Source: Leuconostoc carnosum
GTDB taxonomy: Bacteria; Bacillota; Bacilli; Lactobacillales; Lactobacillaceae
DNA length: 64,000 nucleotides
NCBI RefSeq assembly: GCF_014207505.1
Contig: NZ_JACHGL010000005.1
Location: 129,487-193,486 of the forward strand
Reading direction: 5' to 3'
The notes below the pieces were generated by a model. That model saw nothing but the letters and a program-made list of their open reading frames with translations. It was not told the origin of the DNA and ran no database searches. This document shows positions 29,409 through 38,399 of the stretch, piece after piece; the first letter of the stretch is position 1; each line of letters begins with the position of its first letter. Position numbers and translations under genes: made by a program.

Positions 29409-31475
29409 TTACTGTCCAAATAATCCCTTTACAGTATCCCATACTTTGCCGGCACCATCAACAGCTTTACCAACACCATTTGAAAAGTCTGAACCGATCT
29501 TTGACCAATCCATTCCCCCTGTTGACGATGAACCATCACTTGTATTATTTGGATTAGTAACGGTAAAGTTTGTACCTGGTGTATTAGGTAAGATTTGCTC
29601 TAAAGAAGTTTTCACAAGTGGTCCCATGGTCGCTGTTAAACCTAATGGTAAGCTTTTATTCTCACTCTTCGAATCTAGTCCCATCCATGTTGACGTGACA
29701 ACATCTTTCGTGTACGCAAGCGCCCACGAATCTTTAGACGATTGTGAATTATCTGTATCATTAGGATTTTCAGTAGTCCCTGTCTTACCAGCAATAGTGA
29801 ATCCAGCTGGCGAAGTTCCTGCACCTGTACCGTTTGTATAAGTACCAAGCATCATTCGTGTCATGTTATCAGCTACGCGTGAACTAATTACCCGCTTTTG
29901 CTTAGACTTTGGTTCCTTAACAATTACTTTCCCTGTTGCATCAACAATTTTGGTAATAAAGTGTGTTTGACTCATAACACCATCATTAGCAAATGCTGTG
30001 TATGCTTGAGCCATTTGCATTGGCGAAACACCTGTCGTTAACCCACCCAATGACAAAGCCAAACTCTTATCTTTTTCAGATAAAGTCAAACCAAATTTTT
30101 TGGCGCTAGCAAAACCAGCATTAACACCAATTTTGTTAAGTAAGTAAACTGTTGGTACATTATAAGAGTGCGCCAGTGCCGAATACATCGGTACATTACC
30201 TGTCTCTACATTTAAGGCGTTATGCACTTCCCAGTTATCTGTTCCAAACGTACGCGTGGTATTTGGTAACGAAGTATCAATACTATACCCTCGTTCCAAA
30301 GCTGGCGCATATACAACAATCGGTTTAATTGCAGAACCTGGAGATAGTTTTGATTGTGTGGCATAGTTGAAGCCTCGGAAAGTATGTGTTGCTTCACGAC
30401 CACCAACTACCGCACGTACACCACCATTTTTTGCATTAAGTACAACACTGGCAGCTTGCGCATCCGTATCATAATTAAATAATGCGTTATTCTTAAAATC
30501 TTCCTGCAAATTTGTTTGATCTTGCTGATTCAGTGTTGTATATATCTTATATCCACGATTCATAACATCACTTTCAGTTAGACCATACGTATTAATCGCT
30601 TCATGAATAACTGAATCAAAGAACCATGGATATTTGTAATTACCTGAATCATCGTAGGTATCATTCAATATAATATCTGTTGCTTTGGCTTCACGCGCTT
30701 GTGACGCTGTTAATTTTTTGTTTTCAACCATCGTATTCAACACAACATTACGACGATTTTTAGCATTTTCTGGATGTTCAATTGGATTATAGAGTGCTGG
30801 GCTCGGCAACATTGCCGTTAAAGTAGCAGCTTGAGATGTTGTTAACTCACTGGCATGGACCCCAAAATATTTTTGAGAGGCATCTTCAACACCCCAAACA
30901 CCATGACCAAACCAAGCATTATTCAAATACATTGTAATAATTTGTTTTTTTGTATAATCCTGTTCAACCTGCATAGACAGAAATATTTCTTTTGCTTTAC
31001 GACTAATCGTTTGTTCTTGCGTCAAGTAAGCATTTTTAACCAGTTGCTGAGTTAATGTTGAACCGCCACCTGCAATCACACGCGATCCAGTTAACTTATT
31101 TCTCAAGTTCAATAAAGCTGCACGCACAATACCTTTGAAAGAGAAACCATACTCTCGATAAAAATTACGATCCTCACTCGATATAACCGCATCACGCATA
31201 TTTTGTGAAATATGATCATATTGAACATATGACCCTTTTTGTGAATATAACTCACCTGCCTTAGCACCAGAATCATCAATAACTACTGCAGTGTTTGACA
31301 ACGTTGCTTGTAAATTTTTCACCTGTGCTGTTTTAGCGACAACAACTAAATAAACACTCATCACTAAAAAGGATGTCAAAAAGAGCACAATTAATAAACG
31401 ACCAAACTGCCATCTTTTTGAAATGGGTTTAAATTTTGCATATATAGACTTCATTGTATTTTTAAACCAAACCAT
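29409..31475 (-). CDS. Class A penicillin-binding protein (transglycosylase/transpeptidase)
   Basis: Bifunctional peptidoglycan synthase, 688 residues. After a cytoplasmic N-terminus and a transmembrane helix (about 28-48) comes the GT51 glycosyltransferase domain with SSEDRNFYREYGFSFKGI and GGSTLTQQLVKNAYL. The transpeptidase domain has SPGSAIKP (active-site serine), HSYNVP (SxN) and KTGTTE. A Ser/Gly-rich tail ends the protein. It starts three bases after argR, so it is probably in the argS-argR transcript. PBP1a-like or PBP2a-like naming is not decided. Confidence 0.94.
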   Translation of the reverse strand: MVWFKNTMKSIYAKFKPISKRWQFGRLLIVLFLTSFLVMSVYLVVVAKTAQVKNLQATLSNTAVVIDDSGAKAGELYSQKGSYVQYDHISQNMRDAVISSEDRNFYREYGFSFKGIVRAALLNLRNKLTGSRVIAGGGSTLTQQLVKNAYLTQEQTISRKAKEIFLSMQVEQDYTKKQIITMYLNNAWFGHGVWGVEDASQKYFGVHASELTTSQAATLTAMLPSPALYNPIEHPENAKNRRNVVLNTMVENKKLTASQAREAKATDIILNDTYDDSGNYKYPWFFDSVIHEAINTYGLTESDVMNRGYKIYTTLNQQDQTNLQEDFKNNALFNYDTDAQAASVVLNAKNGGVRAVVGGREATHTFRGFNYATQSKLSPGSAIKPIVVYAPALERGYSIDTSLPNTTRTFGTDNWEVHNALNVETGNVPMYSALAHSYNVPTVYLLNKIGVNAGFASAKKFGLTLSEKDKSLALSLGGLTTGVSPMQMAQAYTAFANDGVMSQTHFITKIVDATGKVIVKEPKSKQKRVISSRVADNMTRMMLGTYTNGTGAGTSPAGFTIAGKTGTTENPNDTDNSQSSKDSWALAYTKDVVTSTWMGLDSKSENKSLPLGLTATMGPLVKTSLEQILPNTPGTNFTVTNPNNTSDGSSSTGGMDWSKIGSDFSNGVGKAVDGAGKVWDTVKGLFGQ

Positions 31476-31478
31476 AGA

Positions 31479-31949
31479 TTAGCCTATTAATGTTGACCAA
31501 TGTGCAGTTAATTTTGAGGCACTTTCTTCATCTGGGCTAGTCACATATATTGTATCAAAACCAGCTAAAGTGGCAACAACTTCGGGTAAATTGGCATCAT
31601 CAATAATACCAGCAACAGTATTACCGCTAGAATCCGTTGTTTTAACAATTGTCATAAATTGAACTTGTTGAACAAAAATAGCATACTCAGATAACGCGCT
31701 ATCAACCGCATTTTGTGTCACTACTGGATCCACAATTGGATCAGAATCAGATAACTGTTGGTATCTTAATTCACCATTCTCATCCTTAATACGTACAATA
31801 CCCAGTGAACGGATATCACGAGAAATAGTTGTCTGTGTCGTTTCGACACCTTGTTCTAGTAATTGACCTAACAATACATTCTGACTAGCAATTGGTTTAT
31901 TTCTAATAATTTCAAGAATTAGTTCTTGACGTTGTTGCTTTGAAATCAT
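31479..31949 (-). CDS. argR: ArgR family arginine repressor
   Basis: A 156-residue arginine-responsive regulator. The N-terminal winged helix has GVETTQTTISRDIRSLGIVRIKDENGELRY. The C-terminal hexamerisation and ligand domain includes GNTVAGIIDDANLPEVVATLAG, where the Asp pair normally contacts arginine. It lies between argS and a PBP gene, 49 bases after argS, and may share the argS T-box transcript. Confidence 0.93.
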   Translation of the reverse strand: MISKQQRQELILEIIRNKPIASQNVLLGQLLEQGVETTQTTISRDIRSLGIVRIKDENGELRYQQLSDSDPIVDPVVTQNAVDSALSEYAIFVQQVQFMTIVKTTDSSGNTVAGIIDDANLPEVVATLAGFDTIYVTSPDEESASKLTAHWSTLIG

Positions 31950-31998
31950 TACTGTCTCCTAATTAGACATACCCCAAATTATGTTGACACAATTCGAG

Positions 31999-33690
31999 TT
32001 ACATCTCTTCTGGTGCCTGAACACCTAACAGACGCAAACTTTCTGACAAAACAATCGTCACCGATTGTACCAATGCCAAACGTGCATTTAATTGCGAATC
32101 ATCCGTTAAAATTTTGGAATTAGCATAATATTTGTTAAATGCACGAGATAGTGTCAAAGCATATTTTGCGATAATGCTTGCTTCACGTTGATCCCATGCA
32201 CGTCTAACAGTAGCTGGAAAATTATTTAGTATGGTAATGATATCCCAAGTTGATGAATCTGTCAAACTCAGGTCGCCAGTTGTTATCATCTGACCTGCCT
32301 TACGCAAAATAGATTTGGCACGCGCATTTGTATACTGTACATATGGACCGGTATCGCCTTCGAAACGTACAACTTCATCCAAATTAAAGTCAAAGTTATT
32401 TGTGCGATCATTCATTAAATCATGAAAAACAACCGCGCCAGCGCCAACTTGCTCAGCAACCATGTCTTTATTATTTAGTGTTGGGTTCTTTTCTTCAATT
32501 TGCTTCAATGCCAAGTCATGTGCATCATCCAAAACATCTTTCAATAGGACCACATCACCCTTACGTGTTGACATTTTTTTGCCATTAAAAGTAATCAATC
32601 CAAAAGAAATATGTTCAATATCATCAGCCCAATCAAATCCCATCAAGGATAGAACGGCCTTCATTTGCGTAAAATGTTCACGTTGTTCGCCACCAACAAC
32701 GTAAAGTGACTTAGTAAAATGATAAGTATCTTTACGATAGATAGCTGCTGCCAAATCACGTGTCATATACAACGTTGCACCATCTGACCGTTTAATCATA
32801 GCTGGTGTTAGGTTAGGATTAATTCCTGATAAATCAACAATTTGTGCACCCTGTGAGCGAACAAGAAGCGCTTTATCTTCCAATAAATCAATCACTTTGT
32901 CCATTTTATCATTGTAAAATGCTTCACCATTGAATGAATCAAAACTAATCCCTAAGCGATCATAAATTTCAGTAAATTCCTTCAATGATTCCTCACGGAA
33001 CCATTGCCATAAGTTATGTGCTTCTTGATCGCCATCCTCTAGCTTTTTAAACCAAGCACGGCCTTCATCATTTAACGTATCATCGACCTTAGCTTTTGCA
33101 TGAAACTCAACATAGTAGCGCAATAATGTCGCAATTGGATCGGCTTTCACTTCGTCAGCAGATCCCCATGTCTTATAAGCATAAATTAATTTACCAAACT
33201 GCGTGCCCCAATCACCTAAATGATTAATCTTAACTGGCACGTAACCGTTTTTAGCAGTAATATTTGCCAACGCATTACCAATCACTGTTGATCGCAAATG
33301 ACCCATAGACATAGGCTTAGCGATGTTTGGCGAAGACATGTCAATAGTCACATTATTGCCTTCACCATCATCATTATGACCAAAATGAGACTTTAAATCA
33401 ATAATTGTCTGCAAGGTTTTAGCTGACGTTGCCACTTTATCCAAAAAAAAGTTAACATATGGCCCTGTTGCTACAACTTTTTCAAACTCATCCTGATTAA
33501 TTTGTGCCACAATATCAGTTGCAATTTGCTGTGGTGCTTTATGAAGTACTTTAGCCAACGTAAAAGTTGGAAACGCTACATCACCGAGATCCGAAGACTT
33601 TGGTGATTCTAATTTTTCTGAAATTTGTTCTGCTGTTAGGTCAGTCAACACATCCAAAAGTGCTACAACAACCTTTTTATTTCCTGTCAT
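31999..33690 (-). CDS. argS: Arginine--tRNA ligase
   Basis: Class I aminoacyl-tRNA synthetase of 563 residues. The HIGH-like motif is MSMGHLRST in SSPNIAKPMSMGHLRST, and the KMSKS-like motif is KKMSTRKGDVV. The C-terminal DALR anticodon-binding domain ends LRLLGVQAPEEM, the usual ArgS ending. The gene is preceded by a T-box leader, and argR follows. Confidence 0.97.
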   Translation of the reverse strand: MTGNKKVVVALLDVLTDLTAEQISEKLESPKSSDLGDVAFPTFTLAKVLHKAPQQIATDIVAQINQDEFEKVVATGPYVNFFLDKVATSAKTLQTIIDLKSHFGHNDDGEGNNVTIDMSSPNIAKPMSMGHLRSTVIGNALANITAKNGYVPVKINHLGDWGTQFGKLIYAYKTWGSADEVKADPIATLLRYYVEFHAKAKVDDTLNDEGRAWFKKLEDGDQEAHNLWQWFREESLKEFTEIYDRLGISFDSFNGEAFYNDKMDKVIDLLEDKALLVRSQGAQIVDLSGINPNLTPAMIKRSDGATLYMTRDLAAAIYRKDTYHFTKSLYVVGGEQREHFTQMKAVLSLMGFDWADDIEHISFGLITFNGKKMSTRKGDVVLLKDVLDDAHDLALKQIEEKNPTLNNKDMVAEQVGAGAVVFHDLMNDRTNNFDFNLDEVVRFEGDTGPYVQYTNARAKSILRKAGQMITTGDLSLTDSSTWDIITILNNFPATVRRAWDQREASIIAKYALTLSRAFNKYYANSKILTDDSQLNARLALVQSVTIVLSESLRLLGVQAPEEM

Positions 33691-33741
33691 TTGCTCTTAT
33701 TCCTTTATTTGTTATTATACCGTATTTTTTAATTACGATAT

Positions 33742-33786
33742 AAAAAAACTCATCCCCTGTTTAACATTAACAAGAGACGAGTTTTA
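33742..33786 (-). terminator. T-box terminator of argS
   Basis: AAAACTCGTC and GATGAGTTTTTTT arms around a loop containing TTAATGTTAA, on the minus strand 52 bases above argS. Confidence 0.85.
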
Positions 33787-33915
33787 ACCCGCGGTACCAC
33801 TCTAATAGCTTCAATATTCACCACTCATTATTCTATTAAAGACTCTGAGTATGCGACCGTTTCTATTCAAGACCTGACTTTCATCGCCACAGGTTCGCTA
33901 AACTCGAATATTTGA
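33742..33915 (-). promoter_or_regulatory. T-box riboswitch leader of argS
   Basis: The T-box sequence AGAGTGGTACCGCGGG lies at about 33788..33803, directly above a terminator whose left arm follows it. The leader fills the space between the DUF2187 gene and argS. Uncharged tRNA-Arg would favour read-through into argS, argR and perhaps the PBP gene. The stretch TGTGGCGATGA is shared with the glyQS leader, so it is structural and not the specifier. Confidence 0.87.
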
Positions 33916-33922
33916 AACATAT

Positions 33923-34237
33923 TTACTCTTCTTCGTCTGCATCAGCTTGCTGAGGTGCTGGTGCGTGTTTAATCACTTCTATTTCATCCATACGAACCAC
34001 AGCACGATGATTCATTTCATTCACTGCTGGTTGGTCTGAAGGATCATTTTCTGTAATCTCGACTAATAATGCATTTTCATATATTTTTTCAACTTGGCCC
34101 GTGAATGGCTTTTCTAAATTACCGTATGCTGGTGCAAGTAAAACATCGCCAACATTATATTTTGAGGCTTTAGTTTCTTCTTCGTCTACCATATTATTTG
34201 TTAGTGCACAATCGCGTAACAAAAAATCATGATTCAT
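33923..34237 (-). CDS. DUF2187-like small protein
   Basis: A protein of up to 104 residues. The core KYNVGDVLLAPAYGNLEKPFTGQVEKIYENALLVEITEND resembles the short YkvS-like DUF2187 fold, a KOW-like beta barrel. The acidic C-terminus ends QADADEEE. The N-terminus is uncertain: the ATG at 34237 has only a distant AAGG, and the ATG at 34189 (MVDEEETKAS) has no visible ribosome site. Function is unknown. An RNA polymerase omega gene could be expected here by synteny, but this protein does not resemble omega. Confidence 0.6.
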   Translation of the reverse strand: MNHDFLLRDCALTNNMVDEEETKASKYNVGDVLLAPAYGNLEKPFTGQVEKIYENALLVEITENDPSDQPAVNEMNHRAVVRMDEIEVIKHAPAPQQADADEEE

Positions 34238-34316
34238 ATCAATTTTTGTCCGCTACCTTGTACACAATTCCTCCTATAATCGATGTGTAACACCATATTC
34301 TATCATAAAATCCGCA

Positions 34317-35510
34317 TTAATTCAACGTAATCATTCGTTCTATAATTTCACGTGCAATAGCAATTTTAGACGCTTTTGCCAATGTTTGCGCACGCTCATC
34401 ACGAGTCAAAATTGTTACTGCGTTATTATCTGATGAAAAACCTGCGTCTTGCCGGCTAACGTCATTTGCAACTAACATATCAGCATTTTTGGATACTAGC
34501 TTTTCTTGTCCAGACTGGATAATATGCTGTGTTTCAGCAGCAAAACCGACAACACGTTGCCCCGCTTTTTTACTTTGCCCAATCGCTTTTAAAATATCAG
34601 GATTTTGTACTAAATTCAATGTCAATGTACTATCGGCTTGCTTTTTAATTTTATGCACTAATTCTGCCGTTGGTTTGAAATCAGCTACCGCAGCAGCAGC
34701 AATAAAGTAGTCAGCATCTTCGAATTCGCTCATCGACATATCGTACATTTCTTGTGCAGATTTCACCATAATTTGACGGACACCGAAAATTGTTTCGCGA
34801 TTGATCGTCGTAATCAAGGTCACATGAGCGCCATGTTCTGCTGCTGCACGCGCCAAAGCATATCCCATTTTACCGCTTGATCGGTTAGTTAAATATCGCA
34901 CTGGATCAATCGCTTCACGTGTACCGCCTGCTGTAATCACAACTTTTTTGCCTTGTAACTTACCAGACCGGCTGCGTAATCGAACATCAGTTTGACTCAA
35001 AATAGTTTCGGGTTCAGGTAGTCTACCTTTAGCATCATAACCTTCTGCCAAAAAACCAGTTTCGGGTTCAATCACAAGCCAGCCATCTGTCTGTAATTGC
35101 TTAATATTGCGGGAAACAGCTAAATTATTAAGCATGTGATCATTCATAGCTGGTGCGATAACTTTATCTGCAGCCGATGCCATTATCGTTGCAGTTACCG
35201 CATCATCAGCAATGCCATTTGCTATTTTACCAATAATATTAGCAGTAGCTGGTACCACCAAAATAATATCTGCCCATTTTGCCCAATCAATGTGTACAAC
35301 AGCTGACTCTGGAGCATTAAATAAATCAGTTAATACTTCGTGCCCTGATAAAATCGCTAAAGTACGGCTTGTAATAAATTCTTGTGCCGATTTTGTCATT
35401 CCCACGCGTACTTGAGCATCATTTTTAACGAGTAAACGTACAAGAGTTGTTGCCTTATAGGCTGCAATGCTACCTGTTACAATTACTAATACATTTTTAT
35501 TAGTGAACAT
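34317..35510 (-). CDS. coaBC: Bifunctional phosphopantothenoylcysteine decarboxylase / phosphopantothenate--cysteine ligase
   Basis: Makes 4'-phosphopantetheine for coenzyme A. The N-terminal flavin domain has VLVIVTGSIAAYKATTLVR and the CoaC signature PAMNDHMLNN near residue 116. The CoaB domain starts at KVVITAGGTREAIDPVRYLTNRSSGKMGYALA and includes KIKKQADSTLTLNLVQNPDIL. At 397 residues it is a full fusion. Confidence 0.95.
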   Translation of the reverse strand: MFTNKNVLVIVTGSIAAYKATTLVRLLVKNDAQVRVGMTKSAQEFITSRTLAILSGHEVLTDLFNAPESAVVHIDWAKWADIILVVPATANIIGKIANGIADDAVTATIMASAADKVIAPAMNDHMLNNLAVSRNIKQLQTDGWLVIEPETGFLAEGYDAKGRLPEPETILSQTDVRLRSRSGKLQGKKVVITAGGTREAIDPVRYLTNRSSGKMGYALARAAAEHGAHVTLITTINRETIFGVRQIMVKSAQEMYDMSMSEFEDADYFIAAAAVADFKPTAELVHKIKKQADSTLTLNLVQNPDILKAIGQSKKAGQRVVGFAAETQHIIQSGQEKLVSKNADMLVANDVSRQDAGFSSDNNAVTILTRDERAQTLAKASKIAIAREIIERMITLN

Positions 35511-35581
35511 ACTTTCCTCAACTACTAATACATGTTAGAGATCGCTTTTCATGACATTTTCTTGTCAAATATCACTTTCAT

Positions 35582-36394
35582 TTAAAAACCTTTTTCAAGC
35601 AGTTTCCCAGCAACTGGCAATTGGCCTAATTGATCTACCTTTTGACCATCGACGACTACCAAATTAGCAGGTGATTGGGCTAATGATGTGAAAGCATTGA
35701 TTGATTGATTCTGGAAATATTTATCATCAGCACCAGCTAAACCAGCTTGCACTGTATCAATACGATAGCGTTCAGCATTAGCTCGTGTCTTTGTTGCGTC
35801 AGCTTCAGCAATAGCTGTCGCCATTAATGCATCATTTTTTGCTTTAGTAGTTAATTCAATTGAACGTGCTTCACCTTCAGCTTTAGCGATTGTAGCCACA
35901 CGTTCACGATCGGCTGTTAGTTGTTTGTCCATGGCTTCTTGAATAGAAGCTGAAGGACGTAATTCATCAATATTAATACGGTCAACATTAATCCCGTATG
36001 TATTTGTCAAGTCACCAATTGCCGTTGCTAATTGCACATTAATCTTGGTAGTTGACCCTAATGCTTCATTTAATTCCATACGCCCAATGATATCACGAAG
36101 ATGACCACGAACTAATTGTGCCATCGATTCTACTGAGTCAGTATTTTCATAGCGATACTTAACAGCATCAGTCACATGATAATTTAAGGTAACACTTGCT
36201 TTTATATCAGCGTTATCAGCCGTAATCACCGAATAGTCAGGCAGACGTAAGGGGCGCATTGCCAAGCTCACTTTACGTATTGCTTGAAGAAATGGGATAT
36301 AAAAATGCAACCCCGCTTCCTTACGACGACTATATTTGCCTAATGTTTCAACTAAACCAGCATTATTCTGTGGCACAATTTTAAAAAATAACAT
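35582..36394 (-). CDS. SPFH/Band 7 domain protein
   Basis: A 270-residue stomatin/prohibitin-like protein. Unlike most relatives, it lacks an obvious long N-terminal transmembrane helix and begins MLFFKIVPQNNAGLVETLGKYSRRKEAGLHFYIPF. The Band 7 domain (about 5-190) includes YRYENTDSVESMAQLVRGHLRDIIGRMELNEAL. An Ala/Glu-rich helical segment follows (AKAEGEARSIELTTKAKNDAL). Such proteins organise membrane complexes. It follows the HicB-like gene by 14 bases, so both are probably co-transcribed. Confidence 0.87.
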   Translation of the reverse strand: MLFFKIVPQNNAGLVETLGKYSRRKEAGLHFYIPFLQAIRKVSLAMRPLRLPDYSVITADNADIKASVTLNYHVTDAVKYRYENTDSVESMAQLVRGHLRDIIGRMELNEALGSTTKINVQLATAIGDLTNTYGINVDRINIDELRPSASIQEAMDKQLTADRERVATIAKAEGEARSIELTTKAKNDALMATAIAEADATKTRANAERYRIDTVQAGLAGADDKYFQNQSINAFTSLAQSPANLVVVDGQKVDQLGQLPVAGKLLEKGF

Positions 36395-36408
36395 ATTTCT
36401 CCCTCTTT

Positions 36409-36753
36409 TTACTTCAATTCTCTCAACGTCAAAATATTACCATTAGCTTCAATAATAGCGTAATCAGCATCTTGATGCACACGCGATGAATTATCAATCA
36501 AATAACGATAATAAATACCTGAAACATTTACTAATTGACTTGCTAAATCAAAATTTTCACCTGAAATCACCTGCCCAACAAATTGGCGATCTTCAAATGT
36601 TTCTGGGTGTAACCCCTCCTCTAATAGTTTCGTTAAAAAGTTGTTTAACGAACGCCCTTCTTGATTAGCTCTTTTAGCTAAAGCCTCATGCAATTTTGGA
36701 TCAATTCGCAGTGGAATTTTCCCTGATTTTTGTGAATTGTTTTTGTCAACCAT
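36409..36753 (-). CDS. HicB-like / ribbon-helix-helix protein
   Basis: A 114-residue protein. The N-terminal ribbon-helix-helix motif is GKIPLRIDPKLHEALAKRANQEGRSLNNFLTKLLEEGL (about 11-48), of the type found in Arc and in HicB-family antitoxins. The C-terminal part is not recognised. No HicA-like toxin is beside it. The neighbour is the SPFH gene, so it may be a stand-alone regulator rather than an antitoxin. Confidence 0.65.
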   Translation of the reverse strand: MVDKNNSQKSGKIPLRIDPKLHEALAKRANQEGRSLNNFLTKLLEEGLHPETFEDRQFVGQVISGENFDLASQLVNVSGIYYRYLIDNSSRVHQDADYAIIEANGNILTLRELK

Positions 36754-36807
36754 ATCTATATGATATCACATTCAGACTAGATTAACATCTTTTGCGTTAT
36801 TTTTTTC

Positions 36808-36842
36808 ACAAAAAAGACTTAGGAAACCCCAAATCTTTTTTA
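36808..36842 (-). terminator. Terminator after murE
   Basis: AAAAAAGATTT and AAGTCTTTTTT arms with mismatched inner pairs, followed by T on the minus strand just after the murE stop. Confidence 0.7.
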
Positions 36843-36851
36843 TTTGCTTTA

Positions 36852-38327
36852 TTAATCGTGATATTGGCGCACTACTGCATAATCACCAATATATGGTTCG
36901 TCCACGCCGTTAATCTTTTGGTAAGGGTCTTCCCCTTTACCAGCAACAATAACAATATCTTTATCACCTGCTTGTGCTATTGCGTCATGAATAGCTTGAA
37001 TGCGATCCATTTCAAAATGAACTTCAAGACAGTCATTTTCAATATAATTGGCTATTTGATGCGCAATATCTAGTGGATTTTCATATTGTGGGTCATCAGC
37101 TGTCAAATAAACCACATCAGCGAGCTCTGAAACAACACGGCCAAAATCTGCTCGACGAGATACGCCTTTATTGCCAGGTGAACCAACAACCACCAAAACC
37201 TGTCCTTCAGGATATTGGTTTTGTGCAAAACTAAGCAAGGCACGCATCGACGCATAATTATGCGCATAATCTACGAAAGCCACACCATGACCTGCAATAG
37301 GAAGACTCAGCATACGCCCAGGAATAAAGACTTCATCCAGGCCGTAAAGCATATCTTGATGATTCGCCCCAGCTAGTGACGTCATAATTAATGCCGCCAT
37401 AGCATTTGATTCATTAAAATCTCCAGGTAAATTTAATCGATAGCGACCTGAAATCTCAATAATATCACTTTCTTGAACCGTAAAACGGCTTTCGTGGATA
37501 GCACTTTCTTGAGATGTATAGGTGTAGTCACCACCGTTTTCAAACAAACTGTACGTATATATTTTGTCATGTGTTTTTTTGGCATGCTTTAAGATGTCAT
37601 TTAGATGATCACTTTCCGCGTTAATTATGACCTCATCTGAATGATCAAATAACATCATTTTGTGCGCTAAATAATCTTCAAATGTTGGATGCTCATTTGG
37701 ACCGATATGGTCGGGAGATATATTTAAAAATGCACCAACCTGATATCGCAAGCCATAAACCCGTTGCTTGAGATAAGCCTGTGAACTGACTTCCATAATT
37801 AAATGCGTCATGCCATTATCTACCGCTTGCCGCATATCTTTAAATAACTCATATGATTCAGGGGTCGTCAAATCTGATTTTTTCTTATCGGCATTGGTCA
37901 CCCCAGTAATGCGATCAACAGTTGAAAAAAGCGCAGTATGATTATTTGTGGCATGTTTTAAGATGTTATATGCCATATAGGCTGCCGTTGTCTTACCTTT
38001 TGTTCCAGTAAACGCACCAATCCATAACTGGTTTTGCGGATAATCAAAGAATGCCATGGATAAAATTGATAGCGCTTTTTGAACATTTGTCACTAACCAT
38101 TGTGGTTGTGGTAAATTCAAGATTTTTTCTGTAATCAGACCTGTGACACCATTGACGTCATTTAAATACTCAATTTTAAATGCACCTTTGACGACAAAAA
38201 GTGTATTGTCTTTAACCTGCCGCGTATCATAGTGCAAAAAATCAAAAGTCATCCTATTTTTTGGTTTTGACACTAAAAGATTATGTTCGTTTAAAAGTTG
38301 CTCAATTGTTTCACTTGTAATTTGCAT
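36852..38327 (-). CDS. murE: UDP-N-acetylmuramyl-tripeptide synthetase (Mur ligase)
   Basis: Adds the third amino acid (L-Lys in Leuconostoc-type walls) to UDP-MurNAc-dipeptide in the cytoplasm. The ATP loop is TGTKGKTTAAYMAYN, followed by HLIMEVSSQAYLKQRVYGL and LNISPDHIGPNEHPT. Where DAP-adding enzymes have DNPR, this one has DDPQYENP, in line with L-Lys use. I choose the ATG at 38327 (MQITSETIEQLL), giving 491 residues. It has no convincing ribosome site but an extended -10 box just upstream, so it may be leaderless. Confidence 0.9.
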   Translation of the reverse strand: MQITSETIEQLLNEHNLLVSKPKNRMTFDFLHYDTRQVKDNTLFVVKGAFKIEYLNDVNGVTGLITEKILNLPQPQWLVTNVQKALSILSMAFFDYPQNQLWIGAFTGTKGKTTAAYMAYNILKHATNNHTALFSTVDRITGVTNADKKKSDLTTPESYELFKDMRQAVDNGMTHLIMEVSSQAYLKQRVYGLRYQVGAFLNISPDHIGPNEHPTFEDYLAHKMMLFDHSDEVIINAESDHLNDILKHAKKTHDKIYTYSLFENGGDYTYTSQESAIHESRFTVQESDIIEISGRYRLNLPGDFNESNAMAALIMTSLAGANHQDMLYGLDEVFIPGRMLSLPIAGHGVAFVDYAHNYASMRALLSFAQNQYPEGQVLVVVGSPGNKGVSRRADFGRVVSELADVVYLTADDPQYENPLDIAHQIANYIENDCLEVHFEMDRIQAIHDAIAQAGDKDIVIVAGKGEDPYQKINGVDEPYIGDYAVVRQYHD

Positions 38328-38340
38328 ATTCTTATTATAC
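38327..38340 (-). promoter_or_regulatory. Extended -10 promoter element at the murE start
   Basis: Minus strand TGTATAAT ends six bases before the murE ATG, which puts the expected transcription start on or next to the ATG. No good -35 lies at 17 bases; a TTGACA is present but only 12 bases away. Confidence 0.45.
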
Positions 38341-38374
38341 AAAAAAAGTTGTGTCAAATACAGACACAACTTTG
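38341..38374 (-). terminator. Terminator after the dihydrouridine synthase gene
   Basis: AAAGTTGTGTC and GACACAACTTT arms followed by TTTTG on the minus strand, just after the dus stop. Its T run merges into the murE -10 region. Confidence 0.85.
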
Positions 38375-38399
38375 AATCAATCAATTAAAAACTATAAAA

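Noticed and set aside
36409..36753. A HicAB toxin-antitoxin system
   Set aside because: Only a HicB-like ribbon-helix-helix protein is present; no HicA-like gene lies on either side.
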